Source: Tubiluchus corallicola
Lineage: Eukaryota; Priapulida; Priapulimorpha; Priapulimorphida; Tubiluchidae
DNA: 64,000 nt
Direction: 5' to 3'
NCBI GenBank assembly: GCA_030141605.1
Contig: JAQGDQ010000222.1
Span: 1-64,000, forward strand
The translations under genes and the position numbers were made by a program. This document shows positions 37,301 through 47,815 of the stretch, piece after piece. The notes below the pieces were generated by a model, which saw only the letters and a program-made list of their open reading frames with translations, did no database searches and was not told where the DNA came from. Every line of letters begins with the position of its first letter. Position 1 is the stretch's first letter.

Positions 37301-40300
37301 ATTATTTCGTTTTATTATAACTTTTATGCTTAATGACTGAGCTGCAGTATACGCACGGAGTTGATGCTTTCAGGATATGAATAATAATGCTAAAACAAAT
37401 TAGTTTCAATCTTAGTATGCAATAATTATTTGCTAAAAAGTCTAAAAAAATATGTTTTTATTTATATGTATATCAAAGAAACGAGGTCTAAAAGCAATAC
37501 TCAGATTCAGCTCAAAATCGTTTTAGCATTATTAGAAAAAATAAAAAGCCTGGTGTGTTGTAACTTATTTTCATGCTTTTACAATTTCTTTGCTTTGTTT
37601 TGCGTTTTAAAACATTTGCAAATAAACCTTTTTCTTGACTGTTTTTAAATTTCCAAGTCATTCGGCATTTCCAAGTTATTTGCTTATTTAAAGTCGCTTT
37701 AAATTTTTTGGCACTTATATTCAAAGGTTTTTCCAGAAAAGGAAATTAGTCCAGCGAAATAATGTATCGTATGTAGAATTTCCGTTTGAGTCCATAAGTT
37801 ACATACGTTTTAGTTGCTAATTAGACCTATTATAACTGTGCTAAAAACTATTGATAGTTTCAAACGATTAACTACACTAAAAAATTTTTCTATTTTTTGG
37901 ACAGTCGAAAAGTCGGTATACACAAGTGGGGGTTCGGTCTGTGTAATTTTTTTGCATTGTAATGTATTGCATTGTGTTTGCAATGTATTGTAAAGAATTG
38001 TAAAACTGTAGTATGGTGAATATTGTAAATATATATTGTGTGTGTGTGCATGTGTGTATGTTAATATACATATATAATTCATATATAATATATCTTATAA
38101 TATCATATACATATACGATTTACCACACTACAGTTTTACAATTCATTACGCTACATTACAATGCAAAAAACTACAAGACACCTCGCACACAAACATGCAT
38201 ACACACAAATATATATGTGATAAAGCAGTTATATTAATAAATGTTGCTATTTTAATGTTAACGTTACTTATAACCAGAAATATTGTTTTTGTAAGCTAAT
38301 GTTCATAAAACCGACTGTAACATTTGAACATAATGTGCCCATATTAGGCATTAAGTAATTATCGTTACCTGAGTAAAACAATTAAATCCACATCGTTACT
38401 GCAATGAATCAGTCTAATTTAGCTGACAAATAACATAGTAACATATGAACATTGTAATACTTCTTGCGCTCACGTGACGTCCTGCATACAAGGCGAGGTC
38501 TCCTCCAGTACTTGGGTAGGACCGGTCCTTCCTCACGCACGTTGTGGTAATGCAGCTGAATTCGGTCTCCAATGGAAGTTGGCTAAGTTAGCGTCTCTCT
38601 CAGTCTACTTCGTGGGCAGCGGGTAGTCCTTTCCAGGAAGTCTCCACAGCTTTCCATCCAACTGACAGGACACATAGTAGAGTCTCTGGAGATCGGATAA
38701 TGAGAAGGTCATCTCCTCCGAGTTCCCACGCAGAACGGAAGCGATTTAGACCATCGAACGTGAAGTCAAAGGTGACAGTATCTTCATCCAACGAGAAGGT
38801 AATTAGGCTATGTAATGAATGCCTAATTTAACAAATGTCTCTCAGCAGTTGCGTAACTGACGAGGTTTCACCAACAGAACAGGAACAGCGTTCACCAATG
38901 AATAGGAAGAACATAGTAATGAACAAACCATCCATTTCTTGTTCAATCATCGTAAAAGAAAACCATGATATAGTTATACCTGACCATTTTTCAACACGGC
39001 CATTCTACCCTCTCTGCCACGTAGGCCAATATGTCCAATATCCCGGCCTCGAAAGCTAGCCGACCAATCAGAAACGAGTTCTGGGTGAAGTGACCTCAGT
39101 AGTACAGTGACGAAGCTTTCACATTTGTTCAAACACGGGCATAATATTATCATGGAAATAATTGTTGCAAAACGTATTTTCGCTTGAAAAATACAAGTCA
39201 TGTTGAAACGAAACGAATTTCATCTCCTCCTGCCTAATTACATATTTAAGGTAGCTTAACAGCAAAATGGCTTCATTTAATGGTAACTTCATCGAAAATA
39301 ATGCTACTCTTGACTAAAGATGGCAGCACAAGATTGGAACATAAAAATCAATACATCAATATTATCAATCATTAGGTAAACAATTCGTGATACCGTTAAG
39401 ATTAATACTTAAAGTGAAAAATAATTAGTTGCAGTAATCTGCTGGATGGGGGACCATCACACCGACCTAGATGTAAAATTGGCCGAGCCTGGCTAGTTTT
39501 CTTGCAAAAGCACCAATGACAGCGGGAAAGTAGGTGATTTTCGACAAGACGACAGATGTTATTCGTTGATTAGTCGGCTAGAAACAATGCGCGCGATAGC
39601 GGCGCACATATTCCCGATCATGCCTTAGAAAAACTCATTTATGGTTGTTCTATCAATAAATTTACCTTATTTTAGCCGCCGGGTATGGCCGTCACATCAG
39701 GAGATTTGCAGGAATGCAAGAAAGAAGTAGAAGATCTGACTAAACGGGTGGAAAAACTCGAAAATAAACCAGACAAGGAAAATGAAGACGATACAGCTGC
39801 CAGGGATAAAGAAATGGAAGATATGAATGCTAAGATTACAAATCTAGAAACCAAGTTTACTCCTGCTGTAAGTGCCATCCAAAGTGGAATGTTTAGCTTC
39901 ACACATATATATGTATCTGGAAATTTGTTTTTCTAGAATTTTCATTTTGATTTTGTATTTTACATGAGTATCATATGCTAAAATAATATAACAAAATACA
40001 AATAAACGTGCTAAAAATTTGCACAGACAGATTTGTAATGGAAAACCGAAGTTTAACAAAAAAAGAAAGAAATCACCAGCAGCCATAAGTTGTCAAGGAA
40101 AAGAGAAATAAAACTGGACAGCAAAATTTTAACTAAGTAATCATCGCTTTAATTCCCTTTCGCTAGATAAAGAAGCGACAGAAACCATTGATGATGATCG
40201 TGTTACCATTTTAGTAATTTGCCTTGATCAATTTAGGAAAGTTATAAGGGTAGGGCCGACCCTGGTCATTCAATGGGAGCTGTAGTTTTTTTTCAGTAAT

Positions 40301-42437
40301 TTTTATCCGTGAGCATCGTGGATCTAAAGGAACACATACAATGATTTCTTATCGTTTTTATTGTTGACTTTATGTATCGGGTTTTTTTTATACGTTCATA
40401 TTATTTCATGTTAATTCGGAAGCACAGAAAACTAGGGTCATGAAATTGAAGGGCAGACACCTCAGATAAAGGCTCAGGTAATCATTTTGTGAACGATGAC
40501 TTCGATTAAAGGGTCGAAGATACAGTGGATACCGGAACGCTGGGCTATCCACCAATGGCATGCACACTTTCCACGTAGTATCAAGCTGACCCTGACACAT
40601 TTGGTTGTTTTGTGTATTTTATCCGTTCTGAAACTCTTTCCATAACAGTGACGTTACGTATAGTTAGTTATTTTATTCACCCTCTTGCACGCTTCTAATC
40701 CAGTAAACAGTAAATACTCATAAGGAAATACACAAAAACCATAAATCAAATCTAGTGTATGAATAGCTAATATACCATATTTTGTTTTATTAATTAGCTA
40801 TTGTAATTGCGCATTTTCGCAGATTTCAGAATTAGAACAAAAGCTCCAATCTTCTAAAAGGGACTTAACAAACGCGCTTGATACTGAGCGGAGAGAAAGG
40901 TTAGTGAATCTATGCAGTATGCCGTCACAAATTCTTGATACAAACTTAATTACTGCACAATTAAATTTTATCTTCGAGTTTCTAGATTGGATGCTTGTTG
41001 TTGTTGCCTCTCGCGTATGTCTGTCTATGACTTTATCTTGTGTAAACAAATCCTCAGTAAATGTGCATTTAACATTTCTACCACAATAGCATTATATAAA
41101 ATTGTTAAATAAAAAACCGCAATATTAATAGGAATACCAAAGACAACTTGCGTATTTTAATAAGTAATATATCTTACAATAAGCCTAATCCTTTTAGGCT
41201 TCCAATTTTTAATGTAGATATAGTATTGCCCTTATCAAATAGTCTATACAGAGCTGGATATTGTTATTGCATATTGCACGCTGAAATTTTTCCAAAATAA
41301 AATAAAAATAAAAATTTTCAACAATTTTAACAGGGAAGAAGGCGATGAAAAGATAACCGAAGAACTGAAAAAATCTCGCCAGAGGGGAGGACGAGCTGCA
41401 ATTATGTCGCCACACAGCGGCCAAGGAAGGCAATTACCGACAGACGACACCAAAGCAGCTTCACCTGGTGAAATGAAACGCCTAAAAGACAACATGGATA
41501 CGGTAAAATAAAAGGACTTTCCATTTTTTTATGATTGTCAGTAATTTATGGCTGAGAATCTTAAAGTCCTTTCGAGATACTGCGCATGTCCTAAAAACAG
41601 CGCAGTCCTAGTAGCTGGCGAATAAAGAAGAGCAGCTGATTGACGCGGTATGCCACTAAGCGACCGAACAAAAGCAATACTAATCTGGGTCATCAAATAA
41701 ATGTGTGGCTGCCGAAAATCCGCTTCTAACCGGTTTCTTCTCACTGAATCCAAACGCATACGCACCCAGACATGGTTAAGACCCTGCGCTTAACTATCTC
41801 TGGTGATTATGTGTTTTATCATAGAGGAGTTTCCTGAATAGAAAGCTAGGTTTCGCCCCACAACCACCCAAATTAAGGGTGTGGATCTGTGTTGATCTGA
41901 CTTGCAAAGTGCCATACCGTATTACATTTAAAAACCTCCTTTTTTCCAGGTAAAGTTTTACTGTTGCAAGCTGAAGCAATTTTTTCTGCTGTTGTAGGCA
42001 ATGTCCAGTATCAGGAAGCTTGCTGATTCCATTCAAGTTGTGAAAACACAAGCAGGAGTGAAAATCCAAAACGAGTCCAAGACGGTATCTCTATATCATC
42101 ATCGTTATTATCATGATCATCATCATCTCAGTCGCTGCCATTGTCGTTGTAGTTGTCAAAGCCATTATCATCATAATTATATTACGAAAATTGCTTGTCA
42201 CTGAACAAAATTTCTTGATTTTTTCAGTTGCTTTCCATCACGTTGCCTTTTTGACTTTCTACTTCCCCTTTGTCTGTGTCTGTTTGTCTTACCCTATGTC
42301 TCTTTTTTCGCTTTTATTAAATTATTTTCTGTATATTGTGCACGAAGTTAACATTTATATGACGTGTTTTTTTACAGAGAGAAATAGCTTTGAGCAAATT
42401 AGAAGGTGATATAAAGAGATTGGAAAGGAAGCTTTAG
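12806..42437 (+). CDS. Large coiled-coil protein, 18 exons, family not assigned
   Basis: Exons: (12806)-13159, 16173-16294, 28321-28458, 29232-29424, 31440-31519, 32478-32573, 33039-33264, 33896-34024, 34143-34267, 34539-34686, 35660-35788, 36263-36286, 37229-37285, 39676-39867, 40823-40899, 41334-41502, 41998-42084, 42378-42437 (TAG). All 17 junctions keep one frame, giving about 801 residues. The N-terminus is Ser/Asn/Thr-rich ([16 protein letters not shown]). From about residue 85 there are long charged heptad-like coiled coils broken by Pro-rich linkers ([29 protein letters not shown]). There is no signal peptide or membrane segment, so a cytoplasmic scaffold or filament role is an inference. 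The start is unclear: no ATG occurs in frame before about 13027, so either translation starts there or an upstream exon is missing. A polyadenylation signal AATAAA lies at 43012. A CCDC154-like protein is one guess only. Confidence 0.85.
13370..13550. repeat. Pentanucleotide microsatellite (ATATT / ATATC / ATTAC)
   Basis: About 180 bases of 5-bp units drifting from ATATT to ATATC to ATTAC, in intron 1 of the coiled-coil gene. The YHIIS-type reading frames are repeat artefacts. Confidence 0.9.
13630..14155 (+). mobile_element. LINE (non-LTR retrotransposon) ORF2 C-terminal remnant
   Basis: The plus strand encodes text typical of the C-terminal tail of LINE ORF2: [19 protein letters not shown], then [14 protein letters not shown], then, after a frame change near 14003-14012, [20 protein letters not shown]. 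The frame break and missing upstream part show a dead, 5'-truncated copy. It lies in intron 1 of the coiled-coil gene, same orientation. A later plus-strand frame at 14794-14910 ([18 protein letters not shown]) may be a displaced continuation. Confidence 0.75.
17313..22216 (-). CDS. Cytochrome P450, CYP2-clan type, complete (506 aa)
   Basis: Heme-thiolate monooxygenase, expected in the ER membrane. Exons on the minus strand: 22216-21838, 21684-21590, 19708-19291, 18657-18424, 18133-17918, 17491-17313 (TAA). They total 1521 bases with all phases agreeing. Visible: N-terminal membrane anchor ([18 protein letters not shown]), Pro hinge ([16 protein letters not shown]), helix C ([19 protein letters not shown]), I-helix AGTETTSTT (residues 314-322), ExxR as EVQR (371-374), FHPDRF, and heme loop FSVGRRVCLG with Cys452 as iron ligand. 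These and the length fit CYP2-clan enzymes; the substrate cannot be told. A second Met lies three codons inside. AATAAA is on the minus strand at 17191-17186. The whole gene sits antisense inside intron 2 of the coiled-coil gene. Confidence 0.95.
18690..19210. repeat. CAT/ATC-rich microsatellite tract in a P450 intron
   Basis: Runs of CAT/ATC triplets (longest near 18743-18780) fill most of the intron between P450 exons 3 and 4. Poly-His and Ser-rich reading frames here are artefacts. Confidence 0.85.
20138..21165. mobile_element. Fold-back element with about 130-bp inverted ends
   Basis: Left end 20138-20278 is matched by the reverse complement of 21035-21163 at high identity (both contain ATTAATGTATTCCAGC in the same sense after inversion). 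Inside, CTTACTGAATAAAG with a downstream TTCTTAAAT-like tail occurs twice in direct orientation (about 20357 and 20941). No transposase frame is visible. It sits in P450 intron 2 and looks like a non-autonomous DNA element. Confidence 0.65.
22542..23190. repeat. Dispersed repeat, copy 1 (about 650 bp)
   Basis: This block matches 26678-27262 in the same orientation over almost its whole length: both begin TTTACGAGAGATTAATAAA, share TTGATGATGTCTACGATATAAT and end in a CAT-rich tract followed by TTCATCACT-like sequence. By eye the match is around 80%. It lies just upstream of the P450 start. Confidence 0.75.
24215..25560 (-). mobile_element. Degenerate LINE reverse-transcriptase fragment
   Basis: On the minus strand, pieces of a non-LTR reverse transcriptase appear in order but in shifting frames: [12 protein letters not shown] (motif A region), [14 protein letters not shown] (motif B region), YMDD (about 25113-25098, motif C), [12 protein letters not shown] with TYLGG, and at the end [18 protein letters not shown] with a C.CGSVQ motif of the C-terminal tail. 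Frameshifts show it is dead. It sits in coiled-coil intron 2 upstream of the P450 and seems a different family from the one at 13.6 kb. Confidence 0.75.
25770..25845. repeat. (GAT/GAC)n microsatellite
   Basis: Triplet run ATGATG... then ACGACG... next to the LINE fragment. Downstream, about 25930-26030 resembles 27268-27355 (both contain ACAAAATTATA and AACAGAAAAAA), so a further short dispersed repeat is present here. Confidence 0.75.
26678..27262. repeat. Dispersed repeat, copy 2
   Basis: Second copy of the block at 22542-23190, same orientation, with small indels. Neither copy contains a convincing coding frame. A segmental duplication or two insertions of one element are both possible. 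Confidence 0.75.
29425..31439. other. Intron of the coiled-coil gene, nothing recognised
   Basis: About 2 kb of AT-rich intron. I see no exon, known repeat or long frame. Two imperfect copies of a motif like AGTAGAAACAAGGCTAG appear in opposite senses near 30746 and 31000, suggesting another degenerate inverted repeat. Confidence 0.35.
31728..31974. mobile_element. hAT-like MITE
   Basis: A GC-richer 247-bp block whose left end CAAGCCCGGATTTACC is nearly the reverse complement of its right end GCTAAATCTGGCCCTGTT. These resemble the CAGGGC.GGATTTA ends of hAT elements. TTCAACC flanks both sides (31721-31727 and 31976-31982), fitting a near-8-bp target duplication. No coding capacity. Located in an intron of the coiled-coil gene. 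Confidence 0.65.
34300..34352. repeat. (CA)n microsatellite
   Basis: A run of ACAC shortly after the donor of the coiled-coil exon ending 34267. Confidence 0.9.
34775..34843 (+). CDS. Possible alternative terminal exon of the coiled-coil gene
   Basis: Acceptor CCCGTTTCAG is followed by 22 in-frame codons ([19 protein letters not shown]...) and TAG. It fits the phase-0 donor at 34686 and has coiled-coil composition. The regular next exon (35660) also begins in phase 0. Using this exon would give a protein ending after about 559 residues. It could be a retained alternative last exon, or chance. Confidence 0.4.
   Translation, partial: VVVESKKFIDQLDRLKLSQSSG
35104..35544. mobile_element. Palindromic MITE flanked by about 100-bp direct repeats
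   Basis: The direct repeats are 35104-35222 and 35444-35544 (both contain TTCTAGGTCGACCTTGTC). Between them, 35226-35440 has inverted ends: GGTTTACCAAGCATCCGGAA on the left and the inverse of GCGTTTACCTAGCATTCGAA on the right. The interior CCGATTTTAT/ATAAAATCGG stretch recurs at 54.2 kb, so this is a family. No ORF. Confidence 0.6.
36263..36286 (+). CDS. 24-bp microexon of the coiled-coil gene
   Basis: Eight codons (PDEWKNKQ) lie between acceptor TTTTCAG and donor GTAAGT, phase 0 on both sides, so the exon can be skipped without a frame change. It joins the coil ending LEEKMDN to the Pro-rich exon at 37229. Confidence 0.75.
36452..36700 (+). repeat. 5S rRNA-related SINE-like element or 5S pseudogene
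   Basis: Bases 36495-36546 read AGAAGTTAAGCAACGTTGA, then CTTGGTCAATATGTGGTTAG and a CGCCTG tail. This follows the 3' half of eukaryotic 5S rRNA (GAAGTTAAGCAACGT...CTGGTCAGTACTTGGATGG...CGCCTG), including the internal box C region used by RNA polymerase III. The 5' half is badly diverged. About 150 bases of non-5S sequence follow, which is why a 5S-derived SINE is considered as well as a pseudogene. It is in a coiled-coil gene intron. Confidence 0.6.
37945..38172. repeat. Hairpin repeat (imperfect inverted repeat)
   Basis: TTGCATTGTAATGTA and GTAAAACTGTAGTATGGT on the left (37952-38018) are matched by the reverse complement of about 38118-38170. The loop is AT- and GT-rich. It could be a small MITE; it is in an intron of the coiled-coil gene. 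Confidence 0.55.
38450..38800 (-). other. GC-richer block with a protein-like minus-strand frame
   Basis: The minus strand at 38791-38600 is open for 63 codons ([18 protein letters not shown], then [20 protein letters not shown]) and stands out from the AT-rich intron in base composition. I do not recognise a family. It could be a retroelement relic or a fragment of another gene inserted in the coiled-coil gene intron. Confidence 0.3.
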
Positions 42438-43011
42438 TATTTTTACCATGATTTGCCATGATTGCAACAAGGACAAGGATGAAGAAAAAGCAACGAACTG
42501 GTTATCAGAAATAACAAAGACAATTAATCTTGTCACGGTCGAAATGCAATATAATTGTTAAATATTCTATAATCACAGCGCTGATTAATACATTCTATAT
42601 TTTATTAAAAATTATATCTTTGTTTCCCATATTATTTTTGATATAAAAAGCTGACTAAATTACTCTGTAGTAAACAGGATGGACGTGATAAGCAAATGAA
42701 CGGTTCGACAAAGTTTTTGTTTAAAGTTTTCACTTAGGAAAGAGGAAGGAGAGATACAGGAAGAGGGAGAGAGAGGGGAGGTGAAGGAGTGATAGAAGGG
42801 AAGAAAAAAGGGAGTGTGATTACAGTATAATTTAAAACAAATATGTTACACAATTTGTAGAGTTTTAGGATGCCGTGTTAATTCTGCTGAAAGTCGAATC
42901 GTTCAGTTCGTTCTTAATAATTATTGTTTATTAGGTTTATAATACGTATTATTATTATGCAGTAGACCTATACACATAATTTATATTGTAAGATCATAAT
43001 TAACTTAACCA

Positions 43012-43017
43012 AATAAA
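43012..43017 (+). terminator. Polyadenylation signal of the coiled-coil gene
   Basis: AATAAA 575 bases after the TAG at 42437 and before the HGD start. It is the first clean plus-strand hexamer I noticed in this stretch. Confidence 0.4.
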
Positions 43018-43440
43018 AGCTGAGTACGAAAGGCGGATATGAAACTGTGTAAGTTTGTAATTTGTTTGTTATTAACAGCAGAAGACGAAAGATTTCTTCT
43101 AATTTAATGCACAAAGCATAAGGCAAAATGCAACTACTTTTAGTGTCTTGGAGTGTTCGAAAAAAAGTAGAACAAAAAGGAATATGTTATATCGTTGCTT
43201 GAATGTAATTGCGACGGACTTTTAAAAGTGCGGCGCAGCAGTTGTTTCTGGTTGTAATTATGATCCTACGTCTAAATTCAATGCCGATTTTAATTTTTAT
43301 CACAAATGATGGCGCCACCATCCAACTTAGCAGCTTTGGAGTGAGCGTAACAGCTTTTCATGCAGCACAGCAATACTTGCTTTGTGACTCGTACTGTAGC
43401 TGTCAAGTTGTGCTGTATTGCAGAGGCGTCTATTTTGAGA

Positions 43441-44769
43441 ATGGCTGATAGCAGCGGTGAGTTAAAATATTTAACTGGATTTGGAAATGAGTTTGCTTCG
43501 GAGGACCCGCGGTGTCCAGGTTCTTTACCAAAAGATCAGAATTCACCTCAAAAATGTCCGTACGGTTTGTATGCGGAACAGTTATCAGGCAGCGCTTTTA
43601 CTTGTCCCAGAGAAACGAACAAGAGAAGTTGGTTGTACAGGATTCGACCGTCCGTCATTCACAAGCCGTTCAGGCGTTTTTTCTGCAGTAATCCAAACTT
43701 CAACCATGGCTGGGATGAGAATGATCCGAACCCGAACCAACTGAGGTGGAAACCGTTCACCATACCGACAGAGGGCAAAGTCGATTTTGTTGAGGGTTTG
43801 CATACAGTAGCAGGAGGTGGAGAACCAAAGTCAAGGCATGGACTAGCTATCCATGTATACACGTGCAACACATCTATGACTGATAGATGCTTCTACAGCT
43901 CAGACGGCGACTTGCTTATTGTTCCGCAAGAGGGCATTCTGCACATCACCACAGAATTTGGTAAGCTAAAGGTGGAGCCATGTGAAATTTGTGTTATCCA
44001 ACTTGGAATGAGATTTAGCATTGCAGTGGATGGAGGTTCAAGAGGATATATTCTGGAAGTTTTTGATGGGCATTTTAGTCTTCCAAATCTGGGTCCCATT
44101 GGTGCTAATGGACTGGCTAACCCAAGAGATTTTGTAACACCGGTAGCTTGGTATGAAGACAAGGAAGTGCAAGAATTTTCTGTAATCAATAAATATCAAG
44201 GGCACCTCTTTATGGCTCATCAGTCTCATTCACCATTCGATGTAGTGGCATGGCATGGCAACTATGCACCATATAAGTACGACCTGCGCAAATTTATGGT
44301 CATGAACTGTGTGGCATATGATCATGCTGACCCATCCATTTTTACAGTGCTCACGTGTCAGTCTGCGAAACCAGGTACAGCCATTGCAGATTTTGCCATA
44401 TTTCCACCGCGCTGGAGTGTCCAAGAACACACTTTTAGACCACCATATTATCACAGAAATTGCATGAGTGAGTTCATGGGGTTAATTGTTGGAAGTTACG
44501 AAGCCAAGGAACATGGATTTCAACCAGGTGGGGCAACATTGCACAGCTTGATGACACCACATGGACCAGACACAGAGTGCTTTGAGAAGGCATCTAATGC
44601 TGAACTGAAGCCTGAAAGAGTTGCTGATGGCACAATGGCCTTCATGTTTGAAACATGTCTTGGTCTTAACTGTACAAAGTGGAGTGAACATGAAAGTGGA
44701 AAAGTGGATTATGAGTACTACCAATGTTGGGAGAAATTGCCAAAATTGTTTAATCCCAAAATAAAGTAA
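43441..44769 (+). CDS. HGD: Homogentisate 1,2-dioxygenase, intronless
   Basis: Cytosolic non-heme Fe(II) dioxygenase that opens the ring of homogentisate to maleylacetoacetate in tyrosine and phenylalanine breakdown. The 442-residue product is full length (human enzyme 445). Metal ligands His338 (YYHRN), Glu344 (SEFMG) and His374 (TPHGPD) are present, as is the active-site histidine in [13 protein letters not shown] (His272). The N-terminal signature [14 protein letters not shown] is intact. The ATG at 43441 is chosen because it has A at -3 and G at +4 and starts at the family's usual N-terminus; an in-frame ATG at 43360 would add 27 unrelated residues. No intron interrupts it although all other genes here have many. 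AATAAA lies at 45267. Confidence 0.97.
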   Translation: MADSSGELKYLTGFGNEFASEDPRCPGSLPKDQNSPQKCPYGLYAEQLSGSAFTCPRETNKRSWLYRIRPSVIHKPFRRFFCSNPNFNHGWDENDPNPNQLRWKPFTIPTEGKVDFVEGLHTVAGGGEPKSRHGLAIHVYTCNTSMTDRCFYSSDGDLLIVPQEGILHITTEFGKLKVEPCEICVIQLGMRFSIAVDGGSRGYILEVFDGHFSLPNLGPIGANGLANPRDFVTPVAWYEDKEVQEFSVINKYQGHLFMAHQSHSPFDVVAWHGNYAPYKYDLRKFMVMNCVAYDHADPSIFTVLTCQSAKPGTAIADFAIFPPRWSVQEHTFRPPYYHRNCMSEFMGLIVGSYEAKEHGFQPGGATLHSLMTPHGPDTECFEKASNAELKPERVADGTMAFMFETCLGLNCTKWSEHESGKVDYEYYQCWEKLPKLFNPKIK

Positions 44770-45275
44770 GACGTCGTTGTGGTACATGACTTAGAGTAAA
44801 AGTAGATCTGAAAGTATATATATATATATATATATATAATGTAGGCCTACAGTGTACAGTTACTAGTCAGTTAAGTAGTAGAATTTTTTTAATGCTAGTG
44901 TTTTATGAAAATAGTTTCTACCGATTGTTCCAGTGATACCTTTATTGTGTCTGCAAATTATTTCCATTTTTGTTCAATGTGTCATTCTTAGGCAGGTAGC
45001 CCTGATAATTGTAGAAACTTGTTAATAATGCAAACACATTTCTAGACATGTAATGTCAATATAGTAATTTTTAGTTGTGTCTGATAATCACGTGGGGTAC
45101 TAAATCATTAACAAATTGATGTTCTCAGACATTCGTGCTCAAAAATTTTATTTTAATTACTGACCATTTTGTCTTTTCTTTTGTCTTCTCCTAGTACCTT
45201 GTACACTGTTATTATTACGTCGGTAAATATATTTTTTAGTTTACTTTTGTAAAGGTGCCGACTTTAAATAAAGAA
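44770..45275 (+). other. HGD: 3' untranslated region of HGD
   Basis: AT-rich sequence after the TAA with a short TA microsatellite at about 44816-44838 and AATAAA at 45267-45272. No other feature is seen. Confidence 0.5.
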
Positions 45276-47680
45276 ATTAGAATGTAGGTCTACTATACTA
45301 GCAATCATTATATAGATTTAATCTATAAATTTATTCTAATGTACACACATGAGACTGAAAGTCAAGGGCATCAGGACGGATGTGCCTCAGAACTGGTATA
45401 TTCTGGTTATATTATTGAAATAACATGAGATCATAATTCAAAGGTACCTATTATATGGGGTAGATGTAGTTTTTTCCTCAAATTTTCTTCCAGTCAACAT
45501 ACATGGTTTCTGAAACCGGAATAGTAATGTGTGTTGTACAAATTGTACATGTACAAACGTTTTGCCATTATTTATTTGCTTGAACAAATAACAATACCTG
45601 TTGCTAGACAGTGAACAATTTTCCATGAAAATTACCTCCTATGATAAAATTTGAGAATTGCAACAAGTTCGATTCCAACTTTATAATTCGTTTTGCAACT
45701 TTGTCCATGTGACCTCCAAATGATCTACTCTTATGACTTATAAGTCGCCTACAACAAATTTTACTTGACGTAGACCCATGTGGAAACGTAGTGACGGGTG
45801 AATTTATTGGATTTCAGCTTTGGTCCCTCCTTACCCTTTAAATGCGGCCTTGACAAAATTTTAGCTTTAAAACACTAATAGACAGAGATTGCAAATAAAC
45901 TTGTGAAATGCGTCACGAACCAAAGATCAAAAGTTACTGGAATGACTTGAACAACATTATATTTGAATTTCCCCAGTGTAGGCCTATATGTAAATTGGAG
46001 TTTAGATTGGAGTTTTAAATAGTGATTTTCAACGTTTTATGATGGAATTTTTAATAGTCGCACAAAATCAACTTTCAACAAACTACTTTCGTTGCCACAT
46101 TACTTATACTTTCACTTTCCAATATTGGTATCAATTTTATCAATCTTATCAATTTTATAAATTTTGTGATCAAGATTAGACCCTTGTCATTCCACCAGTC
46201 AAAAAAGTTATGCATGTTCTTCTCATCCGGTGCTGTAGACTGCCAAAGCCATCACTTTCGCGATAAGTTTTATAGGTTTTTTTGCCAAGTCTTCCCATCT
46301 GCTAGTCTTAAATTTAAACGCTGTGGATTTTTTTGTTACTATTATTATTAGCATGAAGTGGAATGTCGCATCGAGTTGCACGTGCGCAACTGCACATGCA
46401 TGTTGATGTTCTGCCATGTGGTCAGTCATAAGTCACTTTCACTTTTCATACAATTCGGTGCTGCATTCAGTAGAATCGCATGGTTGTACATATGCTGGAA
46501 TTACGAGATACGGTATTTCATAGACAGTGAAATACGCAAAAGTGAAAAGATGTAAAAACTGTCCATTTATAGTGTACAATCATAACTCAACTGAGCAAAT
46601 CTTCTAAAGATATGATGCATTTATGAAATATACTGTAGCTCTATGGTCCAAAAAATTGCGTGAAATGAGCTTTATACTGACTACAGAAACTAATCTGCCT
46701 CATTGCCGTTCGTAAAGTTCCCCATATTGGCCTTGTTGTAACACTAGAGGTAATCCTCTTCCATATTTGATGCAAGAGCTGCCTCTTTCTTTTTAATGCC
46801 ATAAAATAATACTTTATACAAAAAATCGTTTTATACAACGAAATTACGCTATCGATTCATTTACTCTACCAATGCATAAATAAAATGTGAATTTTCGGTG
46901 AACTAAGTCACTTTTTTTGCCGGCAGATGGCAGTTAAGGTCCATCGCTTCCTTAATTAAAGCCGTATTCGATAATAATTTTATCAGCGACACCGTGACTG
47001 AAGTTTTATCAAATGTCACGTAAGCCTACAGCCAACATAAGATTGATAAAAATCGAAAAACAACAATTTAAGAATTGGGCAAATATTTAATATAATTTCA
47101 AATCAAACTTTTAGTAACCTGCTAGACACATTTTGGCATTTATTAGTTTTACATTAATTAATAACAAATTTTACCAATCAGCATAAGCTATACTGGATTT
47201 TCGATGAGCTTGAGAATTTAAATTGAACGCTCTCTTGATAGCTCTCAAACGATAATATAAAGACAGTACTGACATATGTAACATTATAACTGTAACCGAG
47301 CTTATAAATTTCAAACTAGTTTATCAGTCTCAGATTATATTTTCACTAACGTCAAACATTCTAACTAACAATAAATTTAAAGATATGGTACCTTCATACA
47401 GGTCGATTCAAACGATTCTATTCTACTTCTGTTTTGTTCTGTCGTGCGCTGTACATATTTTTTATAGAAGATGGTGAAGAAATTAACTGACATTAAGAAT
47501 ATAAATTAGATAAATTTCTCGTTAGGTGATTTCTCGTTTATGCACTTTGCACCCTGCCGTCTCTCTCGCGCTCTCTCTCTTTCTCTCTTTAAACTAAACT
47601 ATACACTAAATCTCTTTCGTTAGTACATATTTTTATAGAAGATGACGAGGAAATGTATGGAGCCCCCGAAGGGCAACTTT
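45276..47680. other. Intergenic, nothing recognised
   Basis: About 2.4 kb between HGD and the 21-bp repeat array. Short open frames on both strands have no recognisable domain and no splice-consistent partner. Confidence 0.4.
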
Positions 47681-47689
47681 GAGCGAAAT

Positions 47690-47815
47690 TATTAATTTGT
47701 GCGCACAAAATACTAATTCGTGGCCGCAAATTACTAATCCGCGTCTACGAAATATTAATTCGTGGCCACAAAATGTTAGTCCGTGCGCACGAGATATTAA
47801 TTCGTGCGCAGAGTT
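47690..47815. repeat. Six-unit 21-bp satellite with palindromic core
   Basis: Units start exactly at 47690, 47711, 47732, 47753, 47774 and 47795. The consensus is TAYTAATTCGTGNNCACRAAA, whose core CGTGNNCACR is nearly self-complementary. Three related units occur at 48428-48487. No coding role is visible. Confidence 0.85.

Noticed and set aside
43360-43440. 27-codon N-terminal extension of HGD
   Set aside because: Upstream ATG has a poor context and the added residues do not resemble HGD; the second ATG has A at -3 and G at +4 and matches the family N-terminus.
43585-44787. Minus-strand and +2-frame ORFs across HGD
   Set aside because: Shadow frames of the intact HGD coding sequence.
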